A DNA stretch of 53,586 nt from Lentisphaera araneosa HTCC2155 (GCF_000170755.1 NZ_ABCK01000033.1:1-53586), one strand, 5' to 3'. Positions 44,310-52,294 are shown, counted from the first letter of the stretch. The notes: generated by a model from the sequence alone, not told the origin. Numbers and translations: made by a program.

Positions 44310-44390
44310 ATCTAACGTCCAGGATGATTTGTACTTTCTATCTAAATTGGGACTCACAACGAAAGTATCAGATCGATCCGTTTGTTAGTT
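44310..44390 (-). repeat. attC-25 (type C)
   Basis: Cores ATCTAAC and GTTAGTT. Type C with one base change in the loop ('gggactcac'). Confidence 0.9.
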
Positions 44391-44557
44391 TTAGTCTTTT
44401 ATTTCTGATTTCTATATTTATAAAATTCTATCATTTGAGATAAATAATTCAGATCTGATTTTGTTCTAAAATTCTCTTAATTCAGATAATTCTAACTTCG
44501 TGCATCTGCGATTTATTTGGACTCTCATTTCTACAATTTGTTTTTAATTTTATTACA
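44391..44557 (-). ncRNA. ORF-less cassette, family 1 (diverged copy 1e)
   Basis: 167 nt. Retains 'attcagataattctaacttc' nearly intact and 'gtgcatctgcgattt'; the 5' half differs from the other copies. No ORF. Confidence 0.35.
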
Positions 44558-44621
44558 AACTAACGTCCTAGATCACCTGTGCTCGAGGTACGAGAGTATC
44601 AGGTGCATCTAATGGTTAGAG
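44558..44621 (-). repeat. attC-26 (type E)
   Basis: Cores AACTAAC and GTTAGAG. Type E. Confidence 0.9.
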
Positions 44622-44844
44622 TTCTTCATTTTATTGTTGATAATAAGACTATTTTTATCTAAAATTTGATTCAATTATTTGCTGATTTCGCATATACTTG
44701 GAATCGTATTTGATGCAAAGTTTGCGTTTACTTCTGCTGCATTGCTGACTTCGCATATACTCAGCTTAATTCTGTGATTCCAAGAATAGAGTGGGGTGCT
44801 TTTTATGATGCGAATTCCCATCAATTCTCTTTTTATTAATTCTA
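44622..44844 (-). ncRNA. ORF-less cassette, family 2 (diverged copy 2b)
   Basis: 223 nt. Same order of elements as copy 2a: 'ttgctgatttcgcatat', CTTGGAATC, 'gctgacttcgcatatactc', GATTCCAAG. The GATTTC change in hairpin 1 still allows a G-U pair. The right third is unrelated to other copies. A minus-strand frame is open through the core, as in the other copies, but has no conserved start. Confidence 0.4.
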
Positions 44845-44910
44845 CTCTAACGACCGAGATTAGGGATTTCGAGCGAAGCGAAGAAATTCCTCTGCAGCTC
44901 ATGGTTATGT
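44845..44910 (-). repeat. attC-27 (type G)
   Basis: Cores CTCTAAC and GTTATGT. Type G arms 'gaccgagattaggg' and 'cctctgcagctcatg' around 'atttcgagcgaagcgaagaaat'. Confidence 0.9.
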
Positions 44911-44922
44911 ATTGTTTTTTAT

Positions 44923-45204
44923 TTATCCGGGGAATCGTTGTAGACTTGTTTTTAATTTTTTGATGCCATTTTCAGTTTTCATGCATTCAAGAGGTGTTTG
45001 CATATCTAAAACAGGAGCTTGACTTTCCATCCATTTTTTATATGAATCTCTGAAATGGTAAGCTATTGGTCTGGCAATATCAATGTTATTATTAACCAGT
45101 TTTAACAGATCTTCTTTATGGTTGTAATTATCCCATTCTTTAGTGAAACATTTTGAATATGCCTCGAATGAACTGTCGCCTAAGTAATGATTATCTAATG
45201 ACAT
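44923..45204 (-). CDS. Cassette gene: ParS/MbcA-type antitoxin toxin-binding domain
   Basis: 93 residues. The C-terminal half 'WMESQAPVLDMQTPLECM' then 'KTENGIKKLKTSLQRFPG' fits the Xre/MbcA/ParS C-terminal domain (DUF2384), whose signature is 'W-x-P-L-G-TPLE-L-T--G---V---L-RI'. No Xre HTH is visible and no RES-type toxin gene is in the same cassette, so it could be an orphan or anti-toxin decoy. Starts 13 nt from attC-28. Confidence 0.5.
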   Translation of the reverse strand: MSLDNHYLGDSSFEAYSKCFTKEWDNYNHKEDLLKLVNNNIDIARPIAYHFRDSYKKWMESQAPVLDMQTPLECMKTENGIKKLKTSLQRFPG

Positions 45205-45217
45205 TTTTTATTTTCCT

Positions 45218-45283
45218 ACATAACGACCGAGATTAGGGATTTCGAGCGAAGCGAAGAAATTCCTCTGCAGCTCATGGTTAGAT
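45218..45283 (-). repeat. attC-28 (type G)
   Basis: Cores ACATAAC and GTTAGAT. Identical in its arms to attC-27. Confidence 0.9.
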
Positions 45284-45790
45284 TTTTTCTATTTCTTTTT
45301 CAACATGCCATAATTCATCTTCAATTATGTGCCATGAGTTTATTGATAGCTCTTTAAGGTTAGATCGGTTTATATCTACCCATACAGGAATTATGAGAAT
45401 ACCTTTTTTATTTTTTCTTTTATATTTAACTGTTAAAATACACGTGTCACCAAATTTATTTTTATATTCTTTTCTTTTGCCTGGAGCAGCTGTAAGTTCA
45501 ATATAAAAGTGATTGCTATCTACGGATTTGTTAATAACAAATCCACTATGTAAAGAGACTTTTGTTAGAGGAGAGTATATAGCCCCATTCTTCTCTTCAA
45601 GATAACAGATTAAATCTAAATCTGTTTCGTGAAATGTTGTATACATTGATTTGAGTTGAGGGTGCTTTTTTGTAAGTTCACTTAAAACATTTGACTTGAG
45701 TATATCGAGTACTTCAACTTTCACATGGGGTTTTTCATTAGCAATTGCTGATGAAAAAACAAAGAATATAAGTATAAAATGTTGTTTCAT
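45278..45790 (-). CDS. Cassette gene: exported protein
   Basis: 170 residues. Signal peptide 'MKQHFILIFFVFSSAIA', then a beta-rich mature domain with basic clusters ('KRKEYKNKFGDTC', 'KYKRKNKKG'). It has a real Shine-Dalgarno (AAAGGAG, 5 nt from ATG), unlike most neighbours. The stop lies in the attC-28 core. Not recognised. Confidence 0.65.
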   Translation of the reverse strand: MKQHFILIFFVFSSAIANEKPHVKVEVLDILKSNVLSELTKKHPQLKSMYTTFHETDLDLICYLEEKNGAIYSPLTKVSLHSGFVINKSVDSNHFYIELTAAPGKRKEYKNKFGDTCILTVKYKRKNKKGILIIPVWVDINRSNLKELSINSWHIIEDELWHVEKEIEKI

Positions 45791-45805
45791 TTTTCTCCTT
45801 TATTA

Positions 45806-45886
45806 ATCTAACGTCCAGGATGATTTGTACTTTCTATCTAAATTGTGACTCACAACGAAAGTATCAGATCGATCCGTTTGTTATAC
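45806..45886 (-). repeat. attC-29 (type C)
   Basis: Cores ATCTAAC and GTTATAC. Type C. Confidence 0.9.
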
Positions 45887-46384
45887 TTGTTTTTTTATCT
45901 CAATATTGGGGTTGATATTGTTTATTTTCTTACATATTTCATAAGCAGGGTTGTCATATTTTTGGGTTATTTCAAACTTTTTATTATCGGTTACTATATA
46001 ATAGAAATTATTATCGTTAATTTGGCCGCCTGTGGGAGGGATGTATATGTCAAGAATATATTTGATGTCCAATAATGGAATTATAAATGACTCTTTAGTA
46101 GATCTAGATGGACTTACACATGATATTTTATCAGGATAAATGGTGAATGAAAACTCTGCATCACCTTTCATCTTAGGGATCACATTTTTATAAATATTAT
46201 AAATAGCAAAAACCATTGATACTAAATTAAATGGGTAGAAAAATCCTGGGTGAGTATTTTTAGTTTCCCAAAATGAGAAATTAAAAAGGCCTAATATGAG
46301 AACCAATATTGTAATAGTTTTCTTTAGATCTTTACGACCAATATCGTAAGTGGATATTTTATGTTGGTATATATGTGAGTTCAT
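45881..46384 (-). CDS. Cassette gene: 2-TM protein with PH-like domain
   Basis: 167 residues from ATG 46384 ('MNSHIYQHKISTYD'); an in-frame upstream start would lie across attC-30 and is rejected. Two membrane segments (about 22-40 and 47-64), then a cytoplasmic domain of strands ending in a helix ('YDNPAYEICKKINNINP'), the PH-like pattern of small bacterial membrane proteins. Stop in the attC-29 core. Confidence 0.6.
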   Translation of the reverse strand: MNSHIYQHKISTYDIGRKDLKKTITILVLILGLFNFSFWETKNTHPGFFYPFNLVSMVFAIYNIYKNVIPKMKGDAEFSFTIYPDKISCVSPSRSTKESFIIPLLDIKYILDIYIPPTGGQINDNNFYYIVTDNKKFEITQKYDNPAYEICKKINNINPNIEIKKQV

Positions 46385-46393
46385 TTTATTAAT

Positions 46394-46483
46394 GTATAAC
46401 GCTGAGGATGAGCTGTGTAAGATTGAGGATCGAGATGATGAACTTTGCGTAGCAAAGTCATCAGTTCGATCCGTTGGTTCTGT
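46394..46483 (-). repeat. attC-30 (type F)
   Basis: Cores GTATAAC and GTTCTGT. Type F; provides the stop and last residues of the next cassette gene. Confidence 0.9.
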
Positions 46484-46847
46484 TTTTTCTTTTGATTCTT
46501 TGTCCAAAAATTATTAGTTCGATACTTCTTGGTATTAAAAAAAGGATAAATAGTATGAACTCATGTGGATTTAAAATGGTGTATAATGGAGTCATACTCC
46601 TTCTTAAACCTTCTACTTTTATTTTTGGCTTGTAGCCAGTTTTAAAGTAGTAATAAATACTTATAGAATTTATTGCTAGAAAGGTTATAAAACTAATTAT
46701 AACCAAATGGTTACCCTGTAATTCAATTTCTATGAATTTAAGAGGAATACTTAAAAAGCCAATTAATAAAGGAATTCCAATTGACTGGCATAGTAAGCTT
46801 AGAGAAGAGAAAAGTATTCCTTTAAAAATGTCTATAATTCGTATCAT
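46461..46847 (-). CDS. Cassette gene: 3-TM membrane protein
   Basis: 128 residues with about three membrane segments (near 8-35, 46-68, 95-114). The end 'NRTNGSN' and stop come from attC-30, the same tail as on the gene at 39303. Starts 6 nt from attC-31. Not recognised. Confidence 0.6.
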   Translation of the reverse strand: MIRIIDIFKGILFSSLSLLCQSIGIPLLIGFLSIPLKFIEIELQGNHLVIISFITFLAINSISIYYYFKTGYKPKIKVEGLRRSMTPLYTILNPHEFILFILFLIPRSIELIIFGQRIKRKNRTNGSN

Positions 46848-46853
46848 ATTTCA

Positions 46854-46934
46854 ACAGAACGTCTGAACTGAGTAGTACTTTCTATTTAAATTTTGACTCC
46901 AAACGAAAGTATCTACTCCAGTGATTTGTTAGTC
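46854..46934 (-). repeat. attC-31 (type B)
   Basis: Cores ACAGAAC and GTTAGTC. Type B. Confidence 0.9.
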
Positions 46935-47288
46935 TTTTATTATTATTGCGGATTTATCAAAGTTTATTATTTCTAATTGCTTTAATAGTGATTTATAATC
47001 TTCGTCTGAAATTTGTTTTATATTGAATTTATGGTTCTCGGTTTTATTTCGTGTTTTTATATGAATTTCATTTCGATTAATACTAATTCTGTCTGCAATA
47101 ACAACAATATCATCTTCATCTTCCCATGAAAGACATATTCCTCTTTCGTGAGGTTCTAATAACGGTTCAAATTTTGGAGTTCTCATCATTATAAACGATG
47201 AAACATCTAAAGGGTTTGTACCTTGTGAACATAGTGAAATAATAATGTCATCACCATTTTCAGTTGTAATAAAATTTATTTCTTTCAT
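46929..47288 (-). CDS. Cassette gene: soluble acidic protein
   Basis: 119 residues, soluble and acidic; 'RGICLSWEDEDDIVVIADRISI' forms a strand-rich core. It has the size and charge of small immunity-type proteins but no recognisable motif. Stop in the attC-31 core. Confidence 0.6.
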   Translation of the reverse strand: MKEINFITTENGDDIIISLCSQGTNPLDVSSFIMMRTPKFEPLLEPHERGICLSWEDEDDIVVIADRISINRNEIHIKTRNKTENHKFNIKQISDEDYKSLLKQLEIINFDKSAIIIKD

Positions 47289-47312
47289 TTGATTTTATCT
47301 CGTTTTATTGAT

Positions 47313-47393
47313 GACTAACGTCTGAACTGAGTAGTACTTTCTATTTAAAATTTGACTCCAAACGAAAGTATCTACTCCAGTGATTTGTTAGAT
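47313..47393 (-). repeat. attC-32 (type B)
   Basis: Cores GACTAAC and GTTAGAT. Type B. Confidence 0.9.
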
Positions 47394-47605
47394 CTTTTCT
47401 CTTTTATTGTTGATAATTAGACTTTTATTTTTTTTCATTTGCTGATTCCGCATATACTTGGAATCGTATTTGATGCACAATTTGCGTTCACTTTTGGTGA
47501 ATTGCTGACTTCGCATTTACTCAGCTTAATTCTGTGATTCCAAGAATAAAGTGAGTCGCTAAGTAGATGACGTAATAAGATAAAATATATTTAAAATTTA
47601 TTCTG
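47394..47605 (-). ncRNA. ORF-less cassette, family 2 (copy 2c)
   Basis: Nearly identical to copy 2a across both hairpins and the CTTGGAATC/GATTCCAAG pair, but linked to a type B attC. The flanking T-rich 5' part differs. No ORF. Confidence 0.45.
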
Positions 47606-47696
47606 ATCTAACGCTGAGGATGAGCTGTGATCTTAGTACGGATCGGAGTGATGAGTTTCGCGTAGCGAAACCATCAGTTCGATCCGTTGGTTATGA
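47606..47696 (-). repeat. attC-33 (type F)
   Basis: Cores ATCTAAC and GTTATGA. Type F, same inner stem as attC-7. Confidence 0.9.
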
Positions 47697-47702
47697 GTTG
47701 AA

Positions 47703-48209
47703 TTATAGTCCTACATATTTTATTGTTTTATTTATATCCATATGCGCTATCAAACTGTGATCTGTAAATAAATCACCTTTTGCTTTGATATAGATATTTA
47801 CTGGTTCTGAAAAGTCATCATCTTCATCATGATCAAAAGCAATATCAAAAATACTTAACCTTTCAATGAATTCACTTTTTGATAAAATAGGTGAGTCTTT
47901 TGTAGTTATTTCTGCATCAAGACTTGTCTGATCACCTGTCCATTCATACTCGGGTATTCCATTAATAAATACATCAACACTTCTCCAATCATCATTATAA
48001 ATATCGAGCATTTCATCAGCGACTTTTGCATAAATGACATCTTTATTTTGAAGAATATAATCAATGATTTCTGTAGATTGTTCAAATGAATATTCTTTAA
48101 TAAATGTCTCAGATACACTTATATCTTCATTTGGTCTTTTGGTTTCAAACCATTTGTAGCTTTTTGAGTACTTAAATGTACCGTGTTTAGTTTCTATCGT
48201 CTGTTTCAT
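47703..48209 (-). CDS. Cassette gene: DUF2262-like protein
   Basis: 168 residues, acidic and soluble. 'ADEMLDIYNDDWRS' and the end 'KGDLFTDHSLIAHMDI' followed by 'NKTIKYVGL' fit the DUF2262 pattern (L-L-NDDW, later 'DGDLFWGHSI'). Function of the family unknown; it is common near toxin/immunity loci. Starts 9 nt from attC-34. Confidence 0.55.
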   Translation of the reverse strand: MKQTIETKHGTFKYSKSYKWFETKRPNEDISVSETFIKEYSFEQSTEIIDYILQNKDVIYAKVADEMLDIYNDDWRSVDVFINGIPEYEWTGDQTSLDAEITTKDSPILSKSEFIERLSIFDIAFDHDEDDDFSEPVNIYIKAKGDLFTDHSLIAHMDINKTIKYVGL

Positions 48210-48218
48210 TTTATTTTC

Positions 48219-48282
48219 TCATAACGTCCTAGATCACCTGTGCTCGAGGTACGAGAGTATCAGGTGGATCTAATGGTTATAC
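48219..48282 (-). repeat. attC-34 (type E)
   Basis: Cores TCATAAC and GTTATAC. Type E. Confidence 0.9.
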
Positions 48283-48289
48283 TTTGTAT

Positions 48290-48652
48290 TTATTTTGATT
48301 CTTGTACATATATTTTATATTTTTTCGAATTATCATCCGTTGCTTCCATATATTTTCTACCTTTAGCAGGCCACTTGAAATATAGGGATTTTATTGCACC
48401 AATATCCACGTTTTGACTTTTAAAATGATCCTTTAGATATGAAGCTCTATATGAAATAGATTCTAATATTCTTTTAGTGACCATTTCTTTGGGAGTGAAC
48501 GATATGTTTATCCAGTCAATTTCTATATCATAACCATTTCTATGTATATTTTCTAAATCATCAATTACATAGTTATTATCTACATAATTCATTAAACTGA
48601 AAAAACTATCACCAAAATTATGGATTGCAGAATGTATGTTTTTGTATTTCAT
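48290..48652 (-). CDS. Cassette gene: soluble protein of unknown function
   Basis: 120 residues, soluble, mixed alpha/beta ('NGYDIEIDWINISFTPKEMV'). Leader of only 6 nt between the attC-35 core and the ATG (CTAAAAAATG type). Not recognised. Confidence 0.55.
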   Translation of the reverse strand: MKYKNIHSAIHNFGDSFFSLMNYVDNNYVIDDLENIHRNGYDIEIDWINISFTPKEMVTKRILESISYRASYLKDHFKSQNVDIGAIKSLYFKWPAKGRKYMEATDDNSKKYKIYVQESK

Positions 48653-48658
48653 TTTTTA

Positions 48659-48722
48659 GTATAACGTCTGGGTTTAGTGATACTCGAGGAACGAGAGTAT
48701 TCACTGCGACCCTTGGTTCTGT
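48659..48722 (-). repeat. attC-35 (type D)
   Basis: Cores GTATAAC and GTTCTGT. Type D with paired changes in the outer arms ('gtctgggtttagtg' with 'cactgcgacccttg' in place of 'gtctggattgagtg' with 'cactccgatccttg'): A-to-G opposite T-to-C keeps pairing. Confidence 0.9.
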
Positions 48723-48724
48723 GT

Positions 48725-49093
48725 TTATTTTATAATTAATTTTCCATGTCCGTTAATGATAGTTTGAATATAAGTTTGGAGTTTTAGATATATCTCATAA
48801 GAAGTGTCAATATAGATTTCAATGATTTCTCCGTCATTCAATTTTATAAGAATACAGTCTCTAGAAATTATTATTTCTGTAATAGAGTTACTTCCGTGAT
48901 GTTCTTTGTCATTTGAGTCATACCATTGAATAGTAGCTGGTGAGTTTGGGAATTCGTAGTTCCTACTAAGGTTTATATATGGATAGTTATACTCAAGATC
49001 ACCTTGTACTTCATATTGTGATGATATGTATAATTGAACGATATCATCGGTGATATCTTCACTGAATGTTATGTCTATTGCTTTGAATTTCAT
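48725..49093 (-). CDS. Cassette gene: possible Imm10-like protein
   Basis: 122 residues, almost all beta-strand with acidic patches. 'ITEIIISRDCILIKLNDGEI' followed by a helix ('EIYLKLQTYIQTI') recalls small immunity proteins such as Imm10. The similarity is weak. Starts 11 nt from attC-36. Confidence 0.45.
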   Translation of the reverse strand: MKFKAIDITFSEDITDDIVQLYISSQYEVQGDLEYNYPYINLSRNYEFPNSPATIQWYDSNDKEHHGSNSITEIIISRDCILIKLNDGEIIEIYIDTSYEIYLKLQTYIQTIINGHGKLIIK

Positions 49094-49104
49094 TTTTTAT
49101 TACC

Positions 49105-49186
49105 ACAGAACGTCTAAACTGAGTTTGTACTTTCTATCTAAATTGTGACTCACAACGAAAGTATCAACTCCAGTTTCTTGTTATAT
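49105..49186 (-). repeat. attC-36 (type A)
   Basis: Cores ACAGAAC and GTTATAT. Type A. Confidence 0.9.
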
Positions 49187-49438
49187 GTCTTTCGATTTCT
49201 TATTTGATTTTGTTACTAAGATTATGAATAAAATGATTAATGCATAGACCGAATTGGATAGGGCTATTTCAAAGATTCCATATGAACTTTTTTTCGCTAT
49301 ACTATGCATTACTTCTAAAGTAGTTGTTTCTGAATGGATATGATCAAACCTTCTAGTTATTGCAATACAAGATAAAAAATTGTACCCAATTATCCAAAGT
49401 GTTCCAAGGAGTGAAATTACTTTTAAATATTTATTCAT
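49181..49438 (-). CDS. Cassette gene: small 2-TM membrane protein
   Basis: 85 residues, two membrane segments (about 5-26 and 59-78) with a short Lys/Ser tail. Stop in the attC-36 core; starts 8 nt from attC-37. Not recognised. Confidence 0.6.
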   Translation of the reverse strand: MNKYLKVISLLGTLWIIGYNFLSCIAITRRFDHIHSETTTLEVMHSIAKKSSYGIFEIALSNSVYALIILFIILVTKSNKKSKDI

Positions 49439-49446
49439 TTGTATCC

Positions 49447-49527
49447 ATATAACGTCTGAACTGAGTAGTACTTTCTATTTGAATTTTGACTCCAAACGAA
49501 AGTATCTACTCCAGTGATTTGTTAGAT
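49447..49527 (-). repeat. attC-37 (type B)
   Basis: Cores ATATAAC and GTTAGAT. Type B, 'tatttgaatttt' loop variant shared only with attC-38. Confidence 0.9.
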
Positions 49528-49784
49528 TTTGTGTTTTTTTTTAATTGCTGATAATTAGATTTATTTTGATTCAAATTCTGATTCGATTAATTGCTGATTC
49601 CGCATTTACTCGGAATCATATTTGATGCACTGTTTGCGTTTATTTCTGGTAAATTGCTGACTTCGCATTTACACAGATTAAGACTGTGTGTTATAGATTG
49701 TGTTTAAAAACATGACTCTGAGCTTAGTGATACTTGCGTTGTAGATGACGTATTTAGACAAAATATATTTTTAATTTTATTACA
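49528..49784 (-). ncRNA. ORF-less cassette, family 2 variant (copy 2d)
   Basis: 257 nt. Hairpin 1 is extended with a compensating pair: TGATTCCG/CGGAATCA in place of TGATTCCG/TGGAATCG. The distal GATTCCAAG element of other copies is absent and replaced by AT-rich sequence with 'cacagattaagactgtg'. No ORF. Confidence 0.4.
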
Positions 49785-49865
49785 ATCTAACGTCTGAACT
49801 GAGTAGTACTTTCTATTTGAATTTTGACTCCAAACGAAAGTATCTACTCCAGTGATTTGTTAGAT
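49785..49865 (-). repeat. attC-38 (type B)
   Basis: Cores ATCTAAC and GTTAGAT. Identical to attC-37 from the inner arms on. Confidence 0.9.
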
Positions 49866-50122
49866 TTTGTGTTTTTTTTTAATTGCTGATAATTAGATTT
49901 ATTTTGATTCAAATTCTGATTCGATTAATTGCTGATTCCGCATTTACTCGGAATCATATTTGATGCACTGTTTGCGTTTATTTCTGGTAAATTGCTGACT
50001 TCGCATTTACACAGATTAAGACTGTGTGTTATAGATTGTGTTTAAAAACATGACTCTGAGCTTAGTGATACTTGCGTTGTAGATGACGTATTTAGACAAA
50101 ATATATTTTTAATTTTATTACA
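49866..50122 (-). ncRNA. ORF-less cassette, family 2 variant (copy 2e)
   Basis: Exact duplicate of copy 2d. Confidence 0.4.
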
Positions 50123-50203
50123 ATCTAACGTCTGAACTGAGTAGTACTTTCTATTTAAATTTTGACTCCAAACGAAAGTATCTACTCCAGTGATTTGTTA
50201 GGT
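50123..50203 (-). repeat. attC-39 (type B)
   Basis: Cores ATCTAAC and GTTAGGT. Type B. Confidence 0.9.
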
Positions 50204-50209
50204 GTGTTT

Positions 50210-50707
50210 CTACCCAATAATTGTTTTTATTATTTTAGTTTTAGAATTAAACCTTTTAGTTATCGATTCCATTGTTTCTTCAAGGTTTAAAAAACTTTCT
50301 TTAGATCCAATTATATATCTCTTATTTTCTGTGTTAGAAATTATTAATGTGGGATAAATATTGATATGGTTTTTACGATAATGATTGAGATTTATGATAT
50401 AAACTAGATTGGGTTTACCAATTAGTTGAGGTTTTATCAAATGATGAAAATATGATTGTTTATAAAGATTATTTTCTTTTTCAATTATCCTGAAAGGTAG
50501 AACTGCATATGATAAGCTAAAATAAGAAATACCTAAGGGAATGAGTGACCATATAAACAAAAAAGTTAACAAACCTAGATGAAACTCTTCAATGTTTTCT
50601 TCAGACAGAATTTTCAAAGGTATGAATAAAAAAAGTAGAGCAATTATAGAAAAAAATAAATATCCTATTCTTAATTTCTTCTTTCTTAATATTTTAATTT
50701 CATTCAT
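50210..50707 (-). CDS. Cassette gene: membrane protein with PH-like C-terminus
   Basis: 165 residues. Two or three membrane segments in the first half (about 14-34, 44-75), then a strand-rich cytoplasmic domain and a final helix. Leader of 12 nt; two ATGs are possible (50707 and 4 nt away out of frame), the first gives the long frame. Not recognised. Confidence 0.6.
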   Translation of the reverse strand: MNEIKILRKKKLRIGYLFFSIIALLFLFIPLKILSEENIEEFHLGLLTFLFIWSLIPLGISYFSLSYAVLPFRIIEKENNLYKQSYFHHLIKPQLIGKPNLVYIINLNHYRKNHINIYPTLIISNTENKRYIIGSKESFLNLEETMESITKRFNSKTKIIKTIIG

Positions 50708-50719
50708 TTATTATTGATC

Positions 50720-50786
50720 ACCTAACGTTCGAGTTGAGCTGTGTTCGAGCCTAAGCGAGAACCTCAGTTCCAACGATTTGTTGTAC
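50720..50786 (-). repeat. attC-40 (unique type)
   Basis: Cores ACCTAAC and GTTGTAC. Arms 'gttcgagttgagctgt' and 'cagttccaacgattt' around 'tcgagcctaagcgaga'. The only site of its type, and the attC of the transposase cassette. Confidence 0.85.
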
Positions 50787-51042
50787 TTTATTTCAATTAT
50801 TGATGATCCCATATTTCCTTTCCCTATGGTGCTAAACTAACTGTTTTTGTTTTGTTGAACAAGTTAATATGGGTGTAGTTGATGCTGTGATCAGGTGCTT
50901 TTTACTGTCTAGGCGGGCTTCGAAACTATGTGGCTCTAAATTTTCATCTATTAGAGGCTTCATTACCTTATAAAGAGCTCTTTTTATCGACTTCGGCATC
51001 AAGTACTTCTTGTCAGGGATTGTTGACTCTCTGATTCGTTTC
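50787..51042 (-). other. Non-coding 3' part of the transposase cassette
   Basis: About 256 nt between the transposase stop and attC-40. A minus-strand frame stays open here down to 50832 but is an overlapping frame of the transposase upstream, with no start of its own. It contains ATGCATAAG near 51045, also present in the direct repeats at the integrase remnant. It may be the terminal part of an IS91-type element. Confidence 0.4.
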
Positions 51043-52212
51043 TTATGCATGTAACCTTCTCCCCTGATAGTGAAAGAGTATTGGAGGAGGTCTCTCATTC
51101 TGGATATCCTGGCCGCGTTTAAAATCACTGTAGCCACAGCAATCACAGACTTTGGGTTGCCAAGCATCTTCTTTGAATCGTTCGCTACCGGTGAATTCTT
51201 TGAGTAGTTCAGCAAAGAGTATCTTACAGTATTCCTTACTTGTGGTTCGTTGAGCTCCTGCAAAAAGGCCATAAAACCTTGATCTTCGAAATCCTTTGGG
51301 TAGTACATGCTGCATAAATCTTCTGATGAATTCCTGAGGTTTCATTCTGATATCTTTATGTCGAGGAATTCCTTTCTCGTCCAAATCTTTATAATCTTTG
51401 ATATCAAAACTTATGAATGAATTTTCAACTGCTGTAATTCTACCATTAGCGATGGCACTTCGATAAACATAACGACTCAAGTATTCGACAACAACTTCAG
51501 CACCTGAAAAGGGTTTTTGAATATTCACGACCCAGGGTTTCTCTTCGATGATTTTATATATTTCAGGGAAGCCTTGCGCATTCACTAACTTCTTATGTTT
51601 GTTGAGATTTTTGAGTTTTCGGAGAAACCTTTTTTTGAATTCTTCTGAGGCTTCAAAAACGTCAAATAAGTAGTCGTTTCTTCCAGCTTTCCATGTCCCA
51701 TCTTTTTTCATTCCCCCACTTGTGACCAGAATATGTACATGAGGGTGGAGACATAAATCTTGACCCCAAGTATGAAGTGTGGCGATAATTGCGGGAGTCG
51801 CATCATGATATTTTTGACTCAGATAAAGCAGTGTGTCTGCGGCAGTTCTGAAGAGTAAGTTATAAATCTCTCTTTGGTTAAATCTTGCTATCGGGTTCAG
51901 ATCATGAGGCAGGGTGAAAATACTATGGAAATAAGATACGGGTAATAATTCATCTAATCGGTCTTTTAACCATCTTCTTCGGCGTATACCCTGACACATT
52001 GGACAGTTGGTGTTTCCGCATGAATTATAGACTGGCCGTTCATTTCCGCATTTACAGCATATTTCCTTATGTCCTCCAAGGTAGGCAGTTCGGCACATAG
52101 CTATATCTTGTAATGTTTTTCGTTGCTCTTTTTGCAATCCGTGTGTGGCTTCGTAAGCTTGACCAAATCGTCGAAAAACCTCTCCTACACTATGCTCTGT
52201 CCTTTGTTTCAT
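51043..52212 (-). CDS. IS91-type HUH transposase carried as an integron cassette
   Basis: 389 residues, full length. N-terminal zinc cluster 'CCKCGNERPVYNSCGNTNC' with 'CPMCQGIRRRRW' (about 52-80); HUH motif 'CLHPHVHILVTSGG'; catalytic-Tyr helix 'VEYLSRYVYRS'; C-terminal Cys pair 'VCDCCGYSD'. Not closely similar to the one at 32792. It is read in the cassette direction and sits between exactly complementary cores (GTTGTAC at attC-40, GTACAAC at attC-41), so the entire 1.5 kb behaves as one intact gene cassette. Leader of 82 nt with an ACCTA/TAGGT hairpin. Confidence 0.9.
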   Translation of the reverse strand: MKQRTEHSVGEVFRRFGQAYEATHGLQKEQRKTLQDIAMCRTAYLGGHKEICCKCGNERPVYNSCGNTNCPMCQGIRRRRWLKDRLDELLPVSYFHSIFTLPHDLNPIARFNQREIYNLLFRTAADTLLYLSQKYHDATPAIIATLHTWGQDLCLHPHVHILVTSGGMKKDGTWKAGRNDYLFDVFEASEEFKKRFLRKLKNLNKHKKLVNAQGFPEIYKIIEEKPWVVNIQKPFSGAEVVVEYLSRYVYRSAIANGRITAVENSFISFDIKDYKDLDEKGIPRHKDIRMKPQEFIRRFMQHVLPKGFRRSRFYGLFAGAQRTTSKEYCKILFAELLKEFTGSERFKEDAWQPKVCDCCGYSDFKRGQDIQNERPPPILFHYQGRRLHA

Positions 52213-52294
52213 ACCTTTTACCTACCTTATTTAGGTAAATAATACATGTGAGCTTAGCTTACAATTCTTAGTATGTTTTTTTAATTGTTTTTTA

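Larger units (their letters stand above)
49450..50125. repeat. Tandem duplication of a 338-bp cassette (2 units)
   Basis: 49450-49787 and 49788-50125 read identical base for base by eye, including the T9 tract. Each unit is one type B attC plus one family 2 ORF-less body. A third attC of the same type but a different loop (attC-39) follows. Confidence 0.9.

Noticed and set aside
44061-44902. Minus-strand ORFs over family 2 cassettes (e.g. 44061-44357, 44675-44902)
   Set aside because: They begin inside attC or have no shared start codon; the open frame is noted as a finding but not called a gene.
50832-51308. Separate 158-residue gene after the IS91-type transposase
   Set aside because: It overlaps the transposase in another frame for half its length and has no start of its own in the remaining part.
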